Part shown: one piece after another, positions 1-7,528 of the stretch
How the letters are laid out: the number at the start of each line of letters is the position of its first letter
Position numbering within the stretch: position 1 is the first letter of the stretch
Assembly: GCA_964467255.1 (NCBI GenBank)
Contig: CAYXPR010000020.1
Span: forward strand, 1 to 28,148
Source: CAYXPR01 sp964467255
GTDB taxonomy: Bacteria > Pseudomonadota > Alphaproteobacteria > Rickettsiales > RGZB01
DNA: 28,148 nucleotides
Direction of reading: 5' to 3'
Notes under the pieces: model-generated
What the model saw: only the letters and a program-made list of their open reading frames with translations
Database searches by the model: none
What the model was told of the DNA's origin: nothing
Position numbers and translations under genes: made by a program

Positions 1-41
1 TGATTAAGAGTCAGCTGCTCTACCAACTGAGCTAATTGCCC
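1..41 (-). tRNA. tRNA-Lys (anticodon CTT), 5' part only
   Basis: Read on the minus strand, the gene begins GGGCAATTAGCTCAG, has a typical D-arm (TTAGCTCAGTTGGTAGAGC) and an anticodon loop CTCTTAA closed by a GCTGA/TCA.. stem, giving anticodon CTT for lysine. The window edge cuts the gene inside the anticodon arm, so the variable loop, T-arm and acceptor 3' strand are not visible. The identity rests on the anticodon and the close match of the first 41 bases to bacterial tRNA-Lys. Confidence 0.9.
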
Positions 42-64
42 GCACGGATTAGTGCAGGGCTGAT

Positions 65-94
65 TCTTTAGGCGCATGGCGCTGAAAAGTCCAG
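65..94 (-). promoter_or_regulatory. candidate promoter for tRNA-Lys
   Basis: On the minus strand there is a CTGGAC (-35-like, 89-94) and a TAAAGA (-10-like, 65-70) separated by 18 bases, about 24 bases ahead of the first tRNA base. The boxes are only moderate matches to sigma70 consensus, so this is a suggestion from position and spacing. Confidence 0.3.
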
Positions 95-222
95 TTTTTT
101 CTAAATACCACCACGTTAGAATCTTTTACAGGGTTTGTGTTTTTTATGAACAATCCGGGTGTAGGCCGAGTTTAAGAAAGATTAACAAAGGCTTAAAAAA
201 CCATACGTACAGCAGATGGTGT

Positions 223-251
223 TTTACAAGATTGCGCGGTGATGTTAGCAT
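223..251 (+). promoter_or_regulatory. candidate promoter for the GSS-repeat/di-heme peroxidase unit
   Basis: TTTACA (223-228) and TAGCAT (246-251) are separated by 17 bases. The -35 matches consensus at 5 of 6 positions and the -10 at 4 of 6. Transcription would start near 258, upstream of either possible start of the first gene (GTG 288 or ATG 348). Confidence 0.35.
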
Positions 252-347
252 GTACCGGATGTGGAAAAGCCTTTTGTAACCCGTTAGGTGGCCGCCGTGG
301 TTCTAGTAGTTTCTTATAGTGATAGTCTTTTTAGTCGCGTGCCGTTG

Positions 348-1322
348 ATGTGGTCACGTCCGGTGGCTTTATTTTTTGTTTTTTCATTTTACCTGCTGAT
401 GAATGTGATGCCTGCTCCAGTTCAGGCTCAGGTATGTTGTAATTCAGGTATTGTTGCGTGCGATGATGTTACCGACTGTTCAGGGGAGTGTACGTTACCG
501 CAGGTAGCATCGTGCAGCGGTGGTTGCTGTTCTTGTTCAAGCTCTTCTAGTGGTAGCTCAGGTAGCTCCGGCTCCTCGGGCTCCTCAGGTTCTTCGGGCA
601 GCTCAGGCAGTTCAGGTTCTTCGGGCAGCTCCGGCTCCTCAGGTTCATCGGGCAGCTCCGGCTCCTCAGGTTCATCGGGCAGCTCAGGCTCCTCAGGTTC
701 ATCGGGTAGCTCAGGCTCCTCAGGTTCATCGGGCAGCTCAGGCTCCTCAGGTTCATCGGGTAGCTCAGGCTCCTCAGGTTCATCGGGTAGCTCAGGCTCC
801 TCAGGTTCCTCCGGTTCTTCGGGTTCGAGCGGCAGCTCCGGTTCCTCGGGCTCCTCAGGTTCATCGGGCAGCTCAGGCTCCTCAGGTTCTTCTGGTTCAT
901 CGGGTAGTGGTGGCGGTGGTTGCCCTGCTTATTATGTGGCGCTCGGCTGGTGCGGCGGCATGGGCGGTGGTGATTGCCCTGGCGGTGGTGCCCCTGGTAA
1001 TCCAGGCTGCTGGGTGTGTGTGAACTCACCTATGGGTGCGGGCCATGGTTATATTCCAACCGGTTGCTGCGGTCAGTGGGAAACGATGGCAGTTCCGCCG
1101 GTGGATGGCAGCGTGACGTGTGACGATGGCAACCCATGCACGGTGGATGATTGCGGCCCCGGCCCGGATGGCCCTGGTTGCTCGAACCCAGCCGGAAATG
1201 ATGGTGCTGCCTGTGACGATGGCGATGCGAGCACCGTGAATGACAAGTGCGGTGGTGGTTCGTGCAGTGGCGAACCTGTGAGCAGCTACTATTACGATAG
1301 CCTGGCGAATCAGGCTCAGTAG
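348..1322 (+). CDS. secreted Cys-rich protein with a (Gly-Ser-Ser)39 tract
   Basis: Unrecognised exported protein, about 324 aa from ATG 348. I chose that ATG because it opens a clean signal peptide (MWSRPVALFFVFSFYLLMNV...APVQA, then QV). The in-frame GTG at 288 would add 20 residues ahead of it, and neither start has a strong ribosome site. After the signal come a short Cys-rich stretch (VCCNSG, GGCCSCSS), 39 exact GSS units, and a C-terminal part of about 140 aa rich in Gly and Cys. That part includes CDDGNPCTVDDC and a second related unit (CDDGDASTVNDKCGGGSCSG). This CDDGxxCT-type repeat occurs in secreted proteins of environmental bacteria and is presumably disulfide-bonded. The tail carries a Tyr triplet. 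The next gene, a di-heme peroxidase, starts 10 bases downstream, so the two are probably co-transcribed. Function unknown; a surface or adhesive role is a guess. Confidence 0.75.
   Translation: MWSRPVALFFVFSFYLLMNVMPAPVQAQVCCNSGIVACDDVTDCSGECTLPQVASCSGGCCSCSSSSSGSSGSSGSSGSSGSSGSSGSSGSSGSSGSSGSSGSSGSSGSSGSSGSSGSSGSSGSSGSSGSSGSSGSSGSSGSSGSSGSSGSSGSSGSSGSSGSSGSSGSSGSSGSSGSSGSSGSSGSGGGGCPAYYVALGWCGGMGGGDCPGGGAPGNPGCWVCVNSPMGAGHGYIPTGCCGQWETMAVPPVDGSVTCDDGNPCTVDDCGPGPDGPGCSNPAGNDGAACDDGDASTVNDKCGGGSCSGEPVSSYYYDSLANQAQ
552..902 (+). repeat. in-frame 9-bp tandem repeat (39 GSS units) with a 27-bp higher-order period
   Basis: From 552 to 902 every 9 bases encode Gly-Ser-Ser without interruption. Codons vary (GGC/GGT; AGC/TCC/TCA/TCT/TCG), so the DNA is less regular than the protein. 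From 624 to 812 three consecutive 9-mers form a 27-base unit repeated seven times with very few changes (units start at 624, 651, 678, 705, 732, 759 and 786). A further related copy lies around 849-893. Such a tract should be prone to copy-number change. Confidence 0.95.
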
Positions 1323-1332
1323 GGGTGTTTAA

Positions 1333-2472
1333 ATGAAACGGCCCCGCGCTCTTGCGAACAAACACCGTTTGAAAAGAAAACGGTTGGGGCGCGGGTTCAA
1401 TCTTCTTCACCCGCTATTTGTTGTTACGACAGTGTTTGGTGTTTTGGCGCTGGCTCTTGTGTTTTCTTTTGTATCGATGCATACGGAGAAAAAGCGACCA
1501 CTTGCAGAGGAGGCAGAGTTTTATAAAACTCTGTATGAGCGCAACACAGAAATCACTTTTCCTCCGTATAACCCATACAATGATACCAAGTATGAACTTG
1601 GCAGAATGCTGTTTTTTGACCCACGATTTTCAAAGAGCGGCCTTATGTCATGCGCAACATGCCACAACCCAGCTCTTTCATGGACAGATTCATTACAGAG
1701 GGTGGTGGGGCGCGTTGAGGCACATCCTTTGGCTATACCACCCAGCCGCATGAGAAGGACCATGTCACTTTACAACCTTGCGTGGGACAAGGGCTATACG
1801 TGGGATACAAGTCTCGCCACACTTGAAGAGCAGTCGATGATGGCGCTCATGACTGAGCAGGGTATGGCACTGAACCCTAAAAACTTCGAACAAAAATTGG
1901 CAGAATTAAAAGGATATCGCCCCTATTTTGATAAAGCATTCAATCTTAAGCCGGAAGATCCTATAGAATTTAAGCACTTTCACCAAGCGGTGGCGATATT
2001 TGAACGGTTTATTATCTCAGAGAAAGCACCTTTTGATTACTGGGTTGAGGGAGATGATGACGCGATTTCTAAAAAGGCAAAAGAAGGTTTTGTTATTTTT
2101 AATACCAAAGCGAAATGCTCTTCTTGCCACACAGGTTGGCGGTTTTCTGACGGAAAAGCGTATAATATTGGCCTTGGTGAAGAGGATTTGGGTGCTGGTC
2201 GCTCAGCACCAGGGGACGCAAGTAAGAAATTTGCATTTAAGGCTGTTGGCTTAAGAAACATTGCCATTCGCCCGCCTTATATGCATGACGGTCGATTCAA
2301 TACACTGCAAGAGGTTATTGATTTCTATGATCGGGGTGGAGATGTGAAAAGCGACAACATTGCCATACAGCCACTTAAACTAACCGCCGCAGAAAAAGAA
2401 GCGCTGGTGGAGTTTATGAACACACTTACGAGCCAAGAAAAGCCCTTCGCCATACCGCTTCTGCCGAGATAG
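1333..2472 (+). CDS. membrane-anchored di-heme cytochrome c peroxidase / MauG-family protein
   Basis: 379 aa. A basic N-terminus and one hydrophobic segment (about residues 25-47) act as an uncleaved anchor or signal, placing the rest in the periplasm. Two c-type heme sites are visible: CATCH (107-111) within the family stretch LGRMLFFDPRFSKSG...CATCHNP, and CSSCH (262-266). The motif PPYMHDGRFNTLQEVIDFYDRGG (Met317, His318) is typical of the C-terminal heme domain. Members of this family either reduce H2O2 or, like MauG, oxidise residues in a partner protein. The sequence does not say which. It starts 10 bases after the GSS-repeat gene with AGGGGTG as ribosome site, so the secreted Cys/Tyr-rich protein is a possible partner (inference). 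Its end faces the end of the next gene. Confidence 0.9.
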   Translation: MKRPRALANKHRLKRKRLGRGFNLLHPLFVVTTVFGVLALALVFSFVSMHTEKKRPLAEEAEFYKTLYERNTEITFPPYNPYNDTKYELGRMLFFDPRFSKSGLMSCATCHNPALSWTDSLQRVVGRVEAHPLAIPPSRMRRTMSLYNLAWDKGYTWDTSLATLEEQSMMALMTEQGMALNPKNFEQKLAELKGYRPYFDKAFNLKPEDPIEFKHFHQAVAIFERFIISEKAPFDYWVEGDDDAISKKAKEGFVIFNTKAKCSSCHTGWRFSDGKAYNIGLGEEDLGAGRSAPGDASKKFAFKAVGLRNIAIRPPYMHDGRFNTLQEVIDFYDRGGDVKSDNIAIQPLKLTAAEKEALVEFMNTLTSQEKPFAIPLLPR

Positions 2473-2482
2473 GTCCCGTAGC

Positions 2483-3130
2483 TTACTGCTTCTTTGACTT
2501 GCACTTCTCTGGCTCTTCCCAGCAGCGTGCGTCTTTATTGTTTTGCATATAATCTTGCTGTGCTTTGCTGATCATCTGTGCTCTGCAGCCTGACATGAAT
2601 TTGCCATACATCGCTGTGTCCGGCGGGAAATCTACGTCAATCTTCGTGTTGTCTACGGCCGTGTAACTTACCGTGAACCCACGTGGCAGCATGTCGTCAA
2701 TCATCGAATAGGTTACGCGCTTGCGTGGCAGGTTCAGCTTTTCAACACGCTTGCCTTTTTCGTAGATAACAATTGGTGCCGCATTAGCTGCGCCTTGCAA
2801 AAAATTAGCACGTACAAAAAGCGTGACATATTGCGGGGGCATTGGTTGAAGTGCGCCACCCACAACTTTTCCGGCAGTTACATCAAAGTCTAGGTGAGTA
2901 TATTGGTTATATAAGGCCTTGCCTTGAATGCCGTAACCCTCGGGGAGCGTTGCAAGGAATTCAAAACCACAATCTGTGAAATTGCCTTCTTTATCCTTCA
3001 CTTCAACAACGGAATAGCTAACCTGCTGTGCCACGGCTTCGGGGGCAGAGAAAATGTTAATAGAAAGAGCTACAAGTGCAATGAGGATAAAGGAAGCTGT
3101 AAGAGCAATTCCGATGCGTGACTTCTTCAT
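2483..3130 (-). CDS. exported protein of unknown function
   Basis: 215 aa, not recognised. An N-terminal hydrophobic signal (MKKSRIGIALTASFILIALVALSI, then a likely cut near AVAQ) predicts export to the periplasm or outer surface. The mature part is mixed alpha/beta in character and has Cys residues in FTDCGFEF, SGCRAQ and the Lys-rich tail ARCWEEPEKCKSKKQ. There is no CxxCH, lipobox or enzyme signature. The start is supported by AAGGAG a few bases upstream. It follows kdsA on the same strand after 41 bases containing a small hairpin, so it may be the last gene of the tpiA-kdsA run or have its own promoter. Its stop lies 10 bases from the convergent peroxidase gene. Confidence 0.75.
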   Translation of the reverse strand: MKKSRIGIALTASFILIALVALSINIFSAPEAVAQQVSYSVVEVKDKEGNFTDCGFEFLATLPEGYGIQGKALYNQYTHLDFDVTAGKVVGGALQPMPPQYVTLFVRANFLQGAANAAPIVIYEKGKRVEKLNLPRKRVTYSMIDDMLPRGFTVSYTAVDNTKIDVDFPPDTAMYGKFMSGCRAQMISKAQQDYMQNNKDARCWEEPEKCKSKKQ

Positions 3131-3149
3131 ATGTAACTCCTTAGGGTAA

Positions 3150-3170
3150 ATCCGAACCTAGATTTCGGAT
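3150..3170 (-). terminator. small hairpin after kdsA, possible weak terminator
   Basis: A perfect 7-bp inverted repeat (ATCCGAA / TTCGGAT) with a 7-base loop lies just after the kdsA stop on the minus strand. Only a short TTTACCC follows, with no clear U-run, so termination would be weak. It could equally be an operator or processing stem ahead of the exported-protein gene. Confidence 0.35.
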
Positions 3171-3171
3171 A

Positions 3172-4005
3172 TTAAACTGTTTTTGCCAAAGTATCAAACG
3201 CCTTTAAAGTCTTGAGTAAGGCAGCCATGTCGCCAAGCTTCATCATGCAGGGGCCGTCGCTCGGGGCGTGGTCGGGGTCGGGGTGGGTTTCCATAAATAC
3301 GGCGGAAACGCCCACGGCAATCGCCGCGCGGGCCAATACGGGTACAAACTCGCGCTGGCCGCCGCTGGCACCACCAAGCCCGCCCGGCTGCTGCACGGAG
3401 TGAGTGGCATCAAACACTACCGGACAACCGCCTGTGGAGGAGGCCATAATGGGCAGGCCGCGCATGTCGGACACAAGCGTGTTATAGCCAAAGGAGGTGC
3501 CACGGTCGGTCACTAATATGTTTTTGTTGCCGGAGTCCTCAATTTTTTCGACCACGCTTTTCATGTCCCACGGGGCCAGAAACTGGCCTTTTTTAACATT
3601 CACCACACGGCCGGTCTTTGCGGCGGCAATGAGCAAATCCGTCTGGCGGCACAGGAATGCCGGAATCTGAAGAATATCGACTACTTCAGCAGCGGATTCG
3701 CACTGGGCTTCAGAATGCACGTCGGTGAGCACCGGGCAGCCGATTTTGCTTTTGATTTCTTCAAATACGGGCTTGGCTTTTTCCATTCCGAGGCCGCGCT
3801 GGGCTTTCAGGCTGGTGCGGTTGGCTTTGTCGAAAGAGGTTTTATACACAAGGCCGATACCGAGTGCTGAGGTGATTTTTTTGAGCTCAGTGGCGACTTC
3901 GAGCGCATGGTCGCGCGATTCCATCTGGCAGGGGCCTGCAATCAGGACGAACGGGAGATCGTTGCCGAAAGTAACATTGCCGACGGTGACGTGGCGCTGC
4001 TTCAT
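3172..4005 (-). CDS. kdsA: 3-deoxy-8-phosphooctulonate (KDO-8-P) synthase, metal-dependent type
   Basis: 277 aa, full length. It condenses phosphoenolpyruvate with arabinose 5-phosphate to give KDO 8-phosphate, the precursor of the inner-core sugar of lipopolysaccharide. Family motifs run in order: IAGPCQMESRD (about 22-32), YKTSFDKANRTS, PVLTDVHSEAQ, QIPAFLCRQTDL, VNVKKGQFLAPWDM, TDRGTSFGYN, FDATHSVQQPGG and METHPDPDHAPSDGP. Cys26 in AGPCQ sits where the metal-independent E. coli enzyme has Asn, and together with the His, Glu and Asp of the later motifs it makes the divalent-metal site of the metal-dependent class. It begins 2 bases after the pyrG stop, so the two are surely co-transcribed. 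Confidence 0.97.
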   Translation of the reverse strand: MKQRHVTVGNVTFGNDLPFVLIAGPCQMESRDHALEVATELKKITSALGIGLVYKTSFDKANRTSLKAQRGLGMEKAKPVFEEIKSKIGCPVLTDVHSEAQCESAAEVVDILQIPAFLCRQTDLLIAAAKTGRVVNVKKGQFLAPWDMKSVVEKIEDSGNKNILVTDRGTSFGYNTLVSDMRGLPIMASSTGGCPVVFDATHSVQQPGGLGGASGGQREFVPVLARAAIAVGVSAVFMETHPDPDHAPSDGPCMMKLGDMAALLKTLKAFDTLAKTV

Positions 4006-4007
4006 GA

Positions 4008-5705
4008 CTAAGACGCTTTCTTTTTCTTGGCGCTGGCGGCGCTCGCCGTAACGTCAGACTTTACACCAGCGATTTTCATCGCAGCTTCTACAAAGGAACG
4101 GAAAATCGGGTGTGGGGTGAAGGGGCGCGATTTGAATTCAGGGTGGAATTGCACACCCAGAAACCACGGATGGCCTTTCAGCTCAACGATTTCAGGCAGG
4201 TTGCTGTCAGGCGACAGGCCGGAGAAAACCAGCCCCGCTTTTTCAAGCTGCGGGCGGTAATTGATGTTCACTTCATAGCGGTGACGATGGCGTTCGGAGA
4301 TTTTCTTTGCGCCATAAATGCGCTGCGCCAGCGTGCCTTCTTTAATGGCGCAAGGGTAAGCCCCGAGACGCATGGTTCCGCCAAGATTACCGGACTTCGG
4401 GCGGGTTTCTTTTTTGCCTTCTTTCACCCACTCCGTCATGAGACCCACGATGGGGTTTTGCTGCACACCGAATTCCGTAGAAGAGGCATTTTTGATGCCT
4501 GCCAGATTGCGCGCCACTTCGATTACGGCCATTTGCATGCCGAAGCAGATGCCAAAATAGGGAATTTTGTTTTCACGCGCATAAGTAATGGCGGTGATTT
4601 TGCCGTCGATGCCATCTTCCCCGAAACCGCCCGGAACCAGAATGCCGTGCGCGCCGGAGAGTTTTTCTTCGGCATCCTTACGGGTGAGGTTGCGTGAATT
4701 CACCCAGCGGATTTTGACCTTTACGCGGTTGGCGATACCGGCGTGGTCGAGTGCTTCGGTGAGCGATTTGTAGGAATCCGCCAGCGCGGTATATTTGCCC
4801 ACAATGGCAATGGTGACTTCACCAGCAGGATGACGTACGCGGCGCACAATATCTTCCCAGCGGGAAAGGTCGAGCGTACCGCCACTTGGCAGACCGAAGG
4901 CTTTCAGCACTTCACGGTCGAGGCTTTCCAGATGGTAGTTGATAGGGGCCTGATAAATGCTGCTGACATCGAGCGCCGGAATCACCGATTCTTCGCGGAT
5001 GTTGCAGAACAGGCCGATTTTTTTACGCTGTGATGTGGGAATTTCATGCTCGCTACGGCAGAGCAGAATGTTGGGGCGGATACCCAGCGACTGCAGTTCT
5101 TTCACCGAGTGCTGCGTGGGTTTGGTTTTGAGCTCTTTCGCGGCAGCGATATACGGCACCAGCGTGAGGTGGATGTAAATCGCACGTTCCTGACCCAGCT
5201 CATACCCAAGCTGGCGGATGGCTTCCAAAAAGGGCAGGCCTTCAATGTCACCCACGGTGCCGCCAATTTCACACAGGACAAAGTCGGTGCCTTCGGTGTT
5301 GTTCATCACGAAGGCTTTGATGAGGTCGGTCACATGCGGAATCACCTGTACGGTGCCGCCGAGGTAATCGCCACGGCGTTCTTTGGCAAGCAATTCGGAA
5401 TAAATCTGCCCGGTGGTAACGTTGTCACCTTTACGCGCATCCACACCCGTGAAGCGTTCATAATGGCCAAGGTCGAGGTCGGTTTCCGCACCATCTTCCG
5501 TGACGAACACCTCGCCGTGCTGAGTGGGGTTCATGGTGCCGGGGTCTACGTTTAAGTAGGGGTCGAGCTTACGCAAGCGCACCGTGTAACCACGGGCTTG
5601 CAGCAATGCGGCCAAACTGGCGGAGGCCAAACCCTTGCCGAGTGAAGACACCACACCGCCCGTGATAAAAATAAAACGCGTGGTCTGGTTTTTCTTCTGC
5701 TTCAT
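4008..5705 (-). CDS. pyrG: CTP synthase
   Basis: 565 aa, full length. It converts UTP to CTP with ATP, taking nitrogen from glutamine. The N-terminal amidoligase domain starts FIFITGGVVSSLGKG (P-loop-like, 12-24) and carries LDPYLNVDPGTMNPTQHGEVFVTEDG pieces typical of the family. The C-terminal glutamine amidotransferase domain has the nucleophile Cys387 in GICFGMQ and the His521/Glu523 pair in FHPEF. The loop GGFGEDGIDGK differs slightly from the usual GGFGxRG, but the triad is complete. A short Ala/Lys tail ends the protein. It lies between secG (5 bases upstream) and kdsA (2 bases downstream), an arrangement common in alphaproteobacteria. Confidence 0.98.
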   Translation of the reverse strand: MKQKKNQTTRFIFITGGVVSSLGKGLASASLAALLQARGYTVRLRKLDPYLNVDPGTMNPTQHGEVFVTEDGAETDLDLGHYERFTGVDARKGDNVTTGQIYSELLAKERRGDYLGGTVQVIPHVTDLIKAFVMNNTEGTDFVLCEIGGTVGDIEGLPFLEAIRQLGYELGQERAIYIHLTLVPYIAAAKELKTKPTQHSVKELQSLGIRPNILLCRSEHEIPTSQRKKIGLFCNIREESVIPALDVSSIYQAPINYHLESLDREVLKAFGLPSGGTLDLSRWEDIVRRVRHPAGEVTIAIVGKYTALADSYKSLTEALDHAGIANRVKVKIRWVNSRNLTRKDAEEKLSGAHGILVPGGFGEDGIDGKITAITYARENKIPYFGICFGMQMAVIEVARNLAGIKNASSTEFGVQQNPIVGLMTEWVKEGKKETRPKSGNLGGTMRLGAYPCAIKEGTLAQRIYGAKKISERHRHRYEVNINYRPQLEKAGLVFSGLSPDSNLPEIVELKGHPWFLGVQFHPEFKSRPFTPHPIFRSFVEAAMKIAGVKSDVTASAASAKKKKAS

Positions 5706-5710
5706 AAAGT

Positions 5711-6055
5711 CTAACGTGCCACAGGCAATGCAGGTTTAGATTTTTCTTTCGGCGCCACTGGTGTTTTGGCTGGCGTTTCTGCCGCTTTTTTCTCGACTTG
5801 CTCGAGCAGGGAAGCCTCTTTTGGCTTCTGCGAAGCAAGCACCGCCAGCGTGAGGCTGTTGATGATAAACAGCGTGGCAAGGATGGCCGTTGCTTTAGTT
5901 AGCATGTTGGCGCTGGCACGGCCTGACATGAGCGAACCCATGCCGCCGGAGCTGCCACCGAGGCCGAGGCCATCGTTACTGCTGCGCTGGAGGAGAATAA
6001 CTCCAATCAGGCCAACAGCTAAAAAAACCTGCAAAATCAATAAAATATGCTGCAT
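5711..6055 (-). CDS. secG: preprotein translocase subunit SecG
   Basis: 114 aa inner-membrane protein, the small accessory subunit of the SecYEG export channel. Two membrane segments are visible (about 3-22 and 52-72). They flank the diagnostic cytoplasmic loop LLQRSSNDGLGLGGSSGGMGSLMSGR, followed by the conserved ANMLTKATAILATLF region. The C-terminus is a charged Lys/Ala/Pro/Glu-rich extension, as is common in alphaproteobacterial SecG. It sits between the FMN reductase-like gene (41 bases upstream) and pyrG (5 bases downstream) on the same strand. Confidence 0.95.
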   Translation of the reverse strand: MQHILLILQVFLAVGLIGVILLQRSSNDGLGLGGSSGGMGSLMSGRASANMLTKATAILATLFIINSLTLAVLASQKPKEASLLEQVEKKAAETPAKTPVAPKEKSKPALPVAR

Positions 6056-6096
6056 ACAGCCCCATGTTTAAGATAGTGTTTTATTCTTTTTTCCGG

Positions 6097-6606
6097 TCAG
6101 GAAAAGACTCGGCTGGCGAATGTTTTAGCCTTTTCCGTCGCTTCGTGCATCAATTTTTCTTCAGTGCGCGTATAAAAATAAAAACTACCGCCATATTCCA
6201 TGCCCATATACTTGCAGGTGGCGGAAAACGGCGCTTCAAACCCCTCGGGTAAATTTTCCTGAGTGCCGGCGCTGATGACGTAACATTTTTTGCCCTTGAG
6301 GGCGCGGCCCAAATCCTTCCGCAGGGTAATCAAATCGGTAAAGCGATCGAAAAAGGTTTTGAGAACACCACTCATGGCATACCAATACACCGGTGTGGCG
6401 AACACCAGCACGTCCGCCGCCACCATTTGCTCGGCCACGGAGATGAAGTCATCGTTCTGATTGGCATTATCATAGCGGTAATAGCCGATGTTTTTTTCCA
6501 GCAGGTTTACGGCTTCGAAGGACTCGCCTTCCGTAACCAAGTTCACAGCCCGCATGGTGCCGCCATCGCTGCGTGAGCTGCCGAAGATAAGGAGGGTTTT
6601 GGTCAT
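6097..6606 (-). CDS. NADPH-dependent FMN reductase / flavodoxin-like oxidoreductase
   Basis: 169 aa cytosolic protein of the flavodoxin-like fold. The N-terminal LIFGSSRSDGGTMRAV is the FMN phosphate-binding loop. FATPVYWYAMSGVLKTFFDRFTDLI (about 75-100) is the typical isoalloxazine-side motif of the NADPH-dependent FMN reductase/quinone reductase family. The natural substrate cannot be read from the sequence. Its start overlaps the tpiA stop by 4 bases (ATGA), so translation is coupled to tpiA; this placement inside the tpiA-secG interval looks like a lineage-specific insertion. Confidence 0.85.
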   Translation of the reverse strand: MTKTLLIFGSSRSDGGTMRAVNLVTEGESFEAVNLLEKNIGYYRYDNANQNDDFISVAEQMVAADVLVFATPVYWYAMSGVLKTFFDRFTDLITLRKDLGRALKGKKCYVISAGTQENLPEGFEAPFSATCKYMGMEYGGSFYFYTRTEEKLMHEATEKAKTFASRVFS

Positions 6607-7346
6607 GCCGCAGCCTTGATGATGGCAAGGAAATCATCGGCTTTCAGGCTGGCACCGCCCACCAAAAGACCACCCACACTTTCTGCGCGCAGAATTTCAG
6701 CCGCATTGGCAGGTTTGACCGAGCCGCCATAGAGAATGCGCGGCAACTGCGATTTAAAGGCAGGCAACTGTTTTAATTCGGCAAGAATAAAGCGGTGGCA
6801 GGTTTCAATATCACGCGTGGTGGCATTTTTGCCTGTGCCGATGGCCCAGACAGGCTCATAAGCAATCACGGTATTCGTGGGTGTGGCAGAAGCAGGAAGC
6901 GAAGCATGAAGCTGCGTTTTAATCACATCCAAGGTTTTGCCGGATTCATACTCAGCTTCAGTTTCACCAATGCAGAGAATAACAGTGAGGCCGTTCTTGT
7001 GCGCCATCGCCGCTTTTTTGGCGACCAGCGCGCTGGTTTCCTTTTCATGTTGGCGGCGTTCGGAATGACCGAGAATAACATAGCCACAACCTGCATCTTT
7101 CAGCATGGCGGCGCTGATATTGCCGGTGAAGGCGCCGTGCGCTTCGGCATGACAGTCCTGCCCGCCGAGATGAACAAGGGTGTTTTGCAGGATGCCAGCG
7201 ATCGCTTGCAGTAAGGTGGCGGGCGGACATAGCACCACATCCGCATGTTTAATCGGGCCCTTTGCAACGGCGCTGGCCAAGGCAAGCCCATCAGCCAAAA
7301 GGCCGTTCATTTTCCAGTTGCCTGCAATCAGCTTGCGGTTTGCCAT
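6603..7346 (-). CDS. tpiA: triosephosphate isomerase
   Basis: 247 aa, full length. It interconverts dihydroxyacetone phosphate and glyceraldehyde 3-phosphate in glycolysis and gluconeogenesis. The substrate-binding Lys12 is in AGNWKMNG, the electrophile His94 in ILGHSERR, and the catalytic base Glu164 in AYEPVWAIGTG. The phosphate-binding ILYGGSVKPANA and GGLLVGGASL motifs close the barrel. It is the first gene of the minus-strand run and is divergent from ppiD across about 180 bases. No convincing ribosome site precedes the ATG. Confidence 0.97.
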   Translation of the reverse strand: MANRKLIAGNWKMNGLLADGLALASAVAKGPIKHADVVLCPPATLLQAIAGILQNTLVHLGGQDCHAEAHGAFTGNISAAMLKDAGCGYVILGHSERRQHEKETSALVAKKAAMAHKNGLTVILCIGETEAEYESGKTLDVIKTQLHASLPASATPTNTVIAYEPVWAIGTGKNATTRDIETCHRFILAELKQLPAFKSQLPRILYGGSVKPANAAEILRAESVGGLLVGGASLKADDFLAIIKAAA

Positions 7347-7456
7347 GAGACGCTTAATCTATTATGCCTAAACCGTGGCTTCTAGCATAAAGGCATGTGC
7401 AAATCCACCCCCCTGTGGCAGTTAGGGCATGCGACGCATAAAAAGCCAGTAAGCGC

Positions 7457-7485
7457 GTGACAGCATTGCCCCAAGTTGCTATAAA
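7457..7485 (+). promoter_or_regulatory. sigma70-type promoter of ppiD-trpEGDC
   Basis: GTGACA (7457-7462) and TATAAA (7480-7485) are spaced by exactly 17 bases, both one mismatch from consensus. Transcription would start near 7492, giving a leader of about 37 bases to the ppiD ATG at 7529. No other promoter-like stretch is evident between ppiD and trpC. Confidence 0.6.
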
Positions 7486-7528
7486 AGCGGCGTTATCACC
7501 CTCGATAGATGCAAAACAAAGGACCACC

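Larger units (their letters stand above)
42..347. other. intergenic region between tRNA-Lys and the GSS-repeat gene
   Basis: About 300 bases between divergent genes. It holds the candidate tRNA promoter and a candidate plus-strand promoter at 223-251. A 67-codon open frame (76-279) has no ribosome binding site and no recognisable product, so I do not call it a gene. Confidence 0.5.

Noticed and set aside
76..279. 67-codon plus-strand open frame beside the tRNA
   Set aside because: No ribosome site, no recognisable domain, odd composition, and it overlaps the likely promoters of both flanking genes.
552..902. Tandem repeats considered as a CRISPR array
   Set aside because: The units are contiguous, coding and have no unique spacers.
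520..1029. Long open frames in other frames across the repeat tract on both strands
   Set aside because: They arise because the 9-base repeat is open in several frames; only the GSS frame has a signal peptide and Cys modules.
7457..7528. GTG at 7457 as the ppiD start
   Set aside because: It coincides with the -35 box of a good promoter, and the ATG at 7529 has AAAGGA and opens directly on the membrane anchor.
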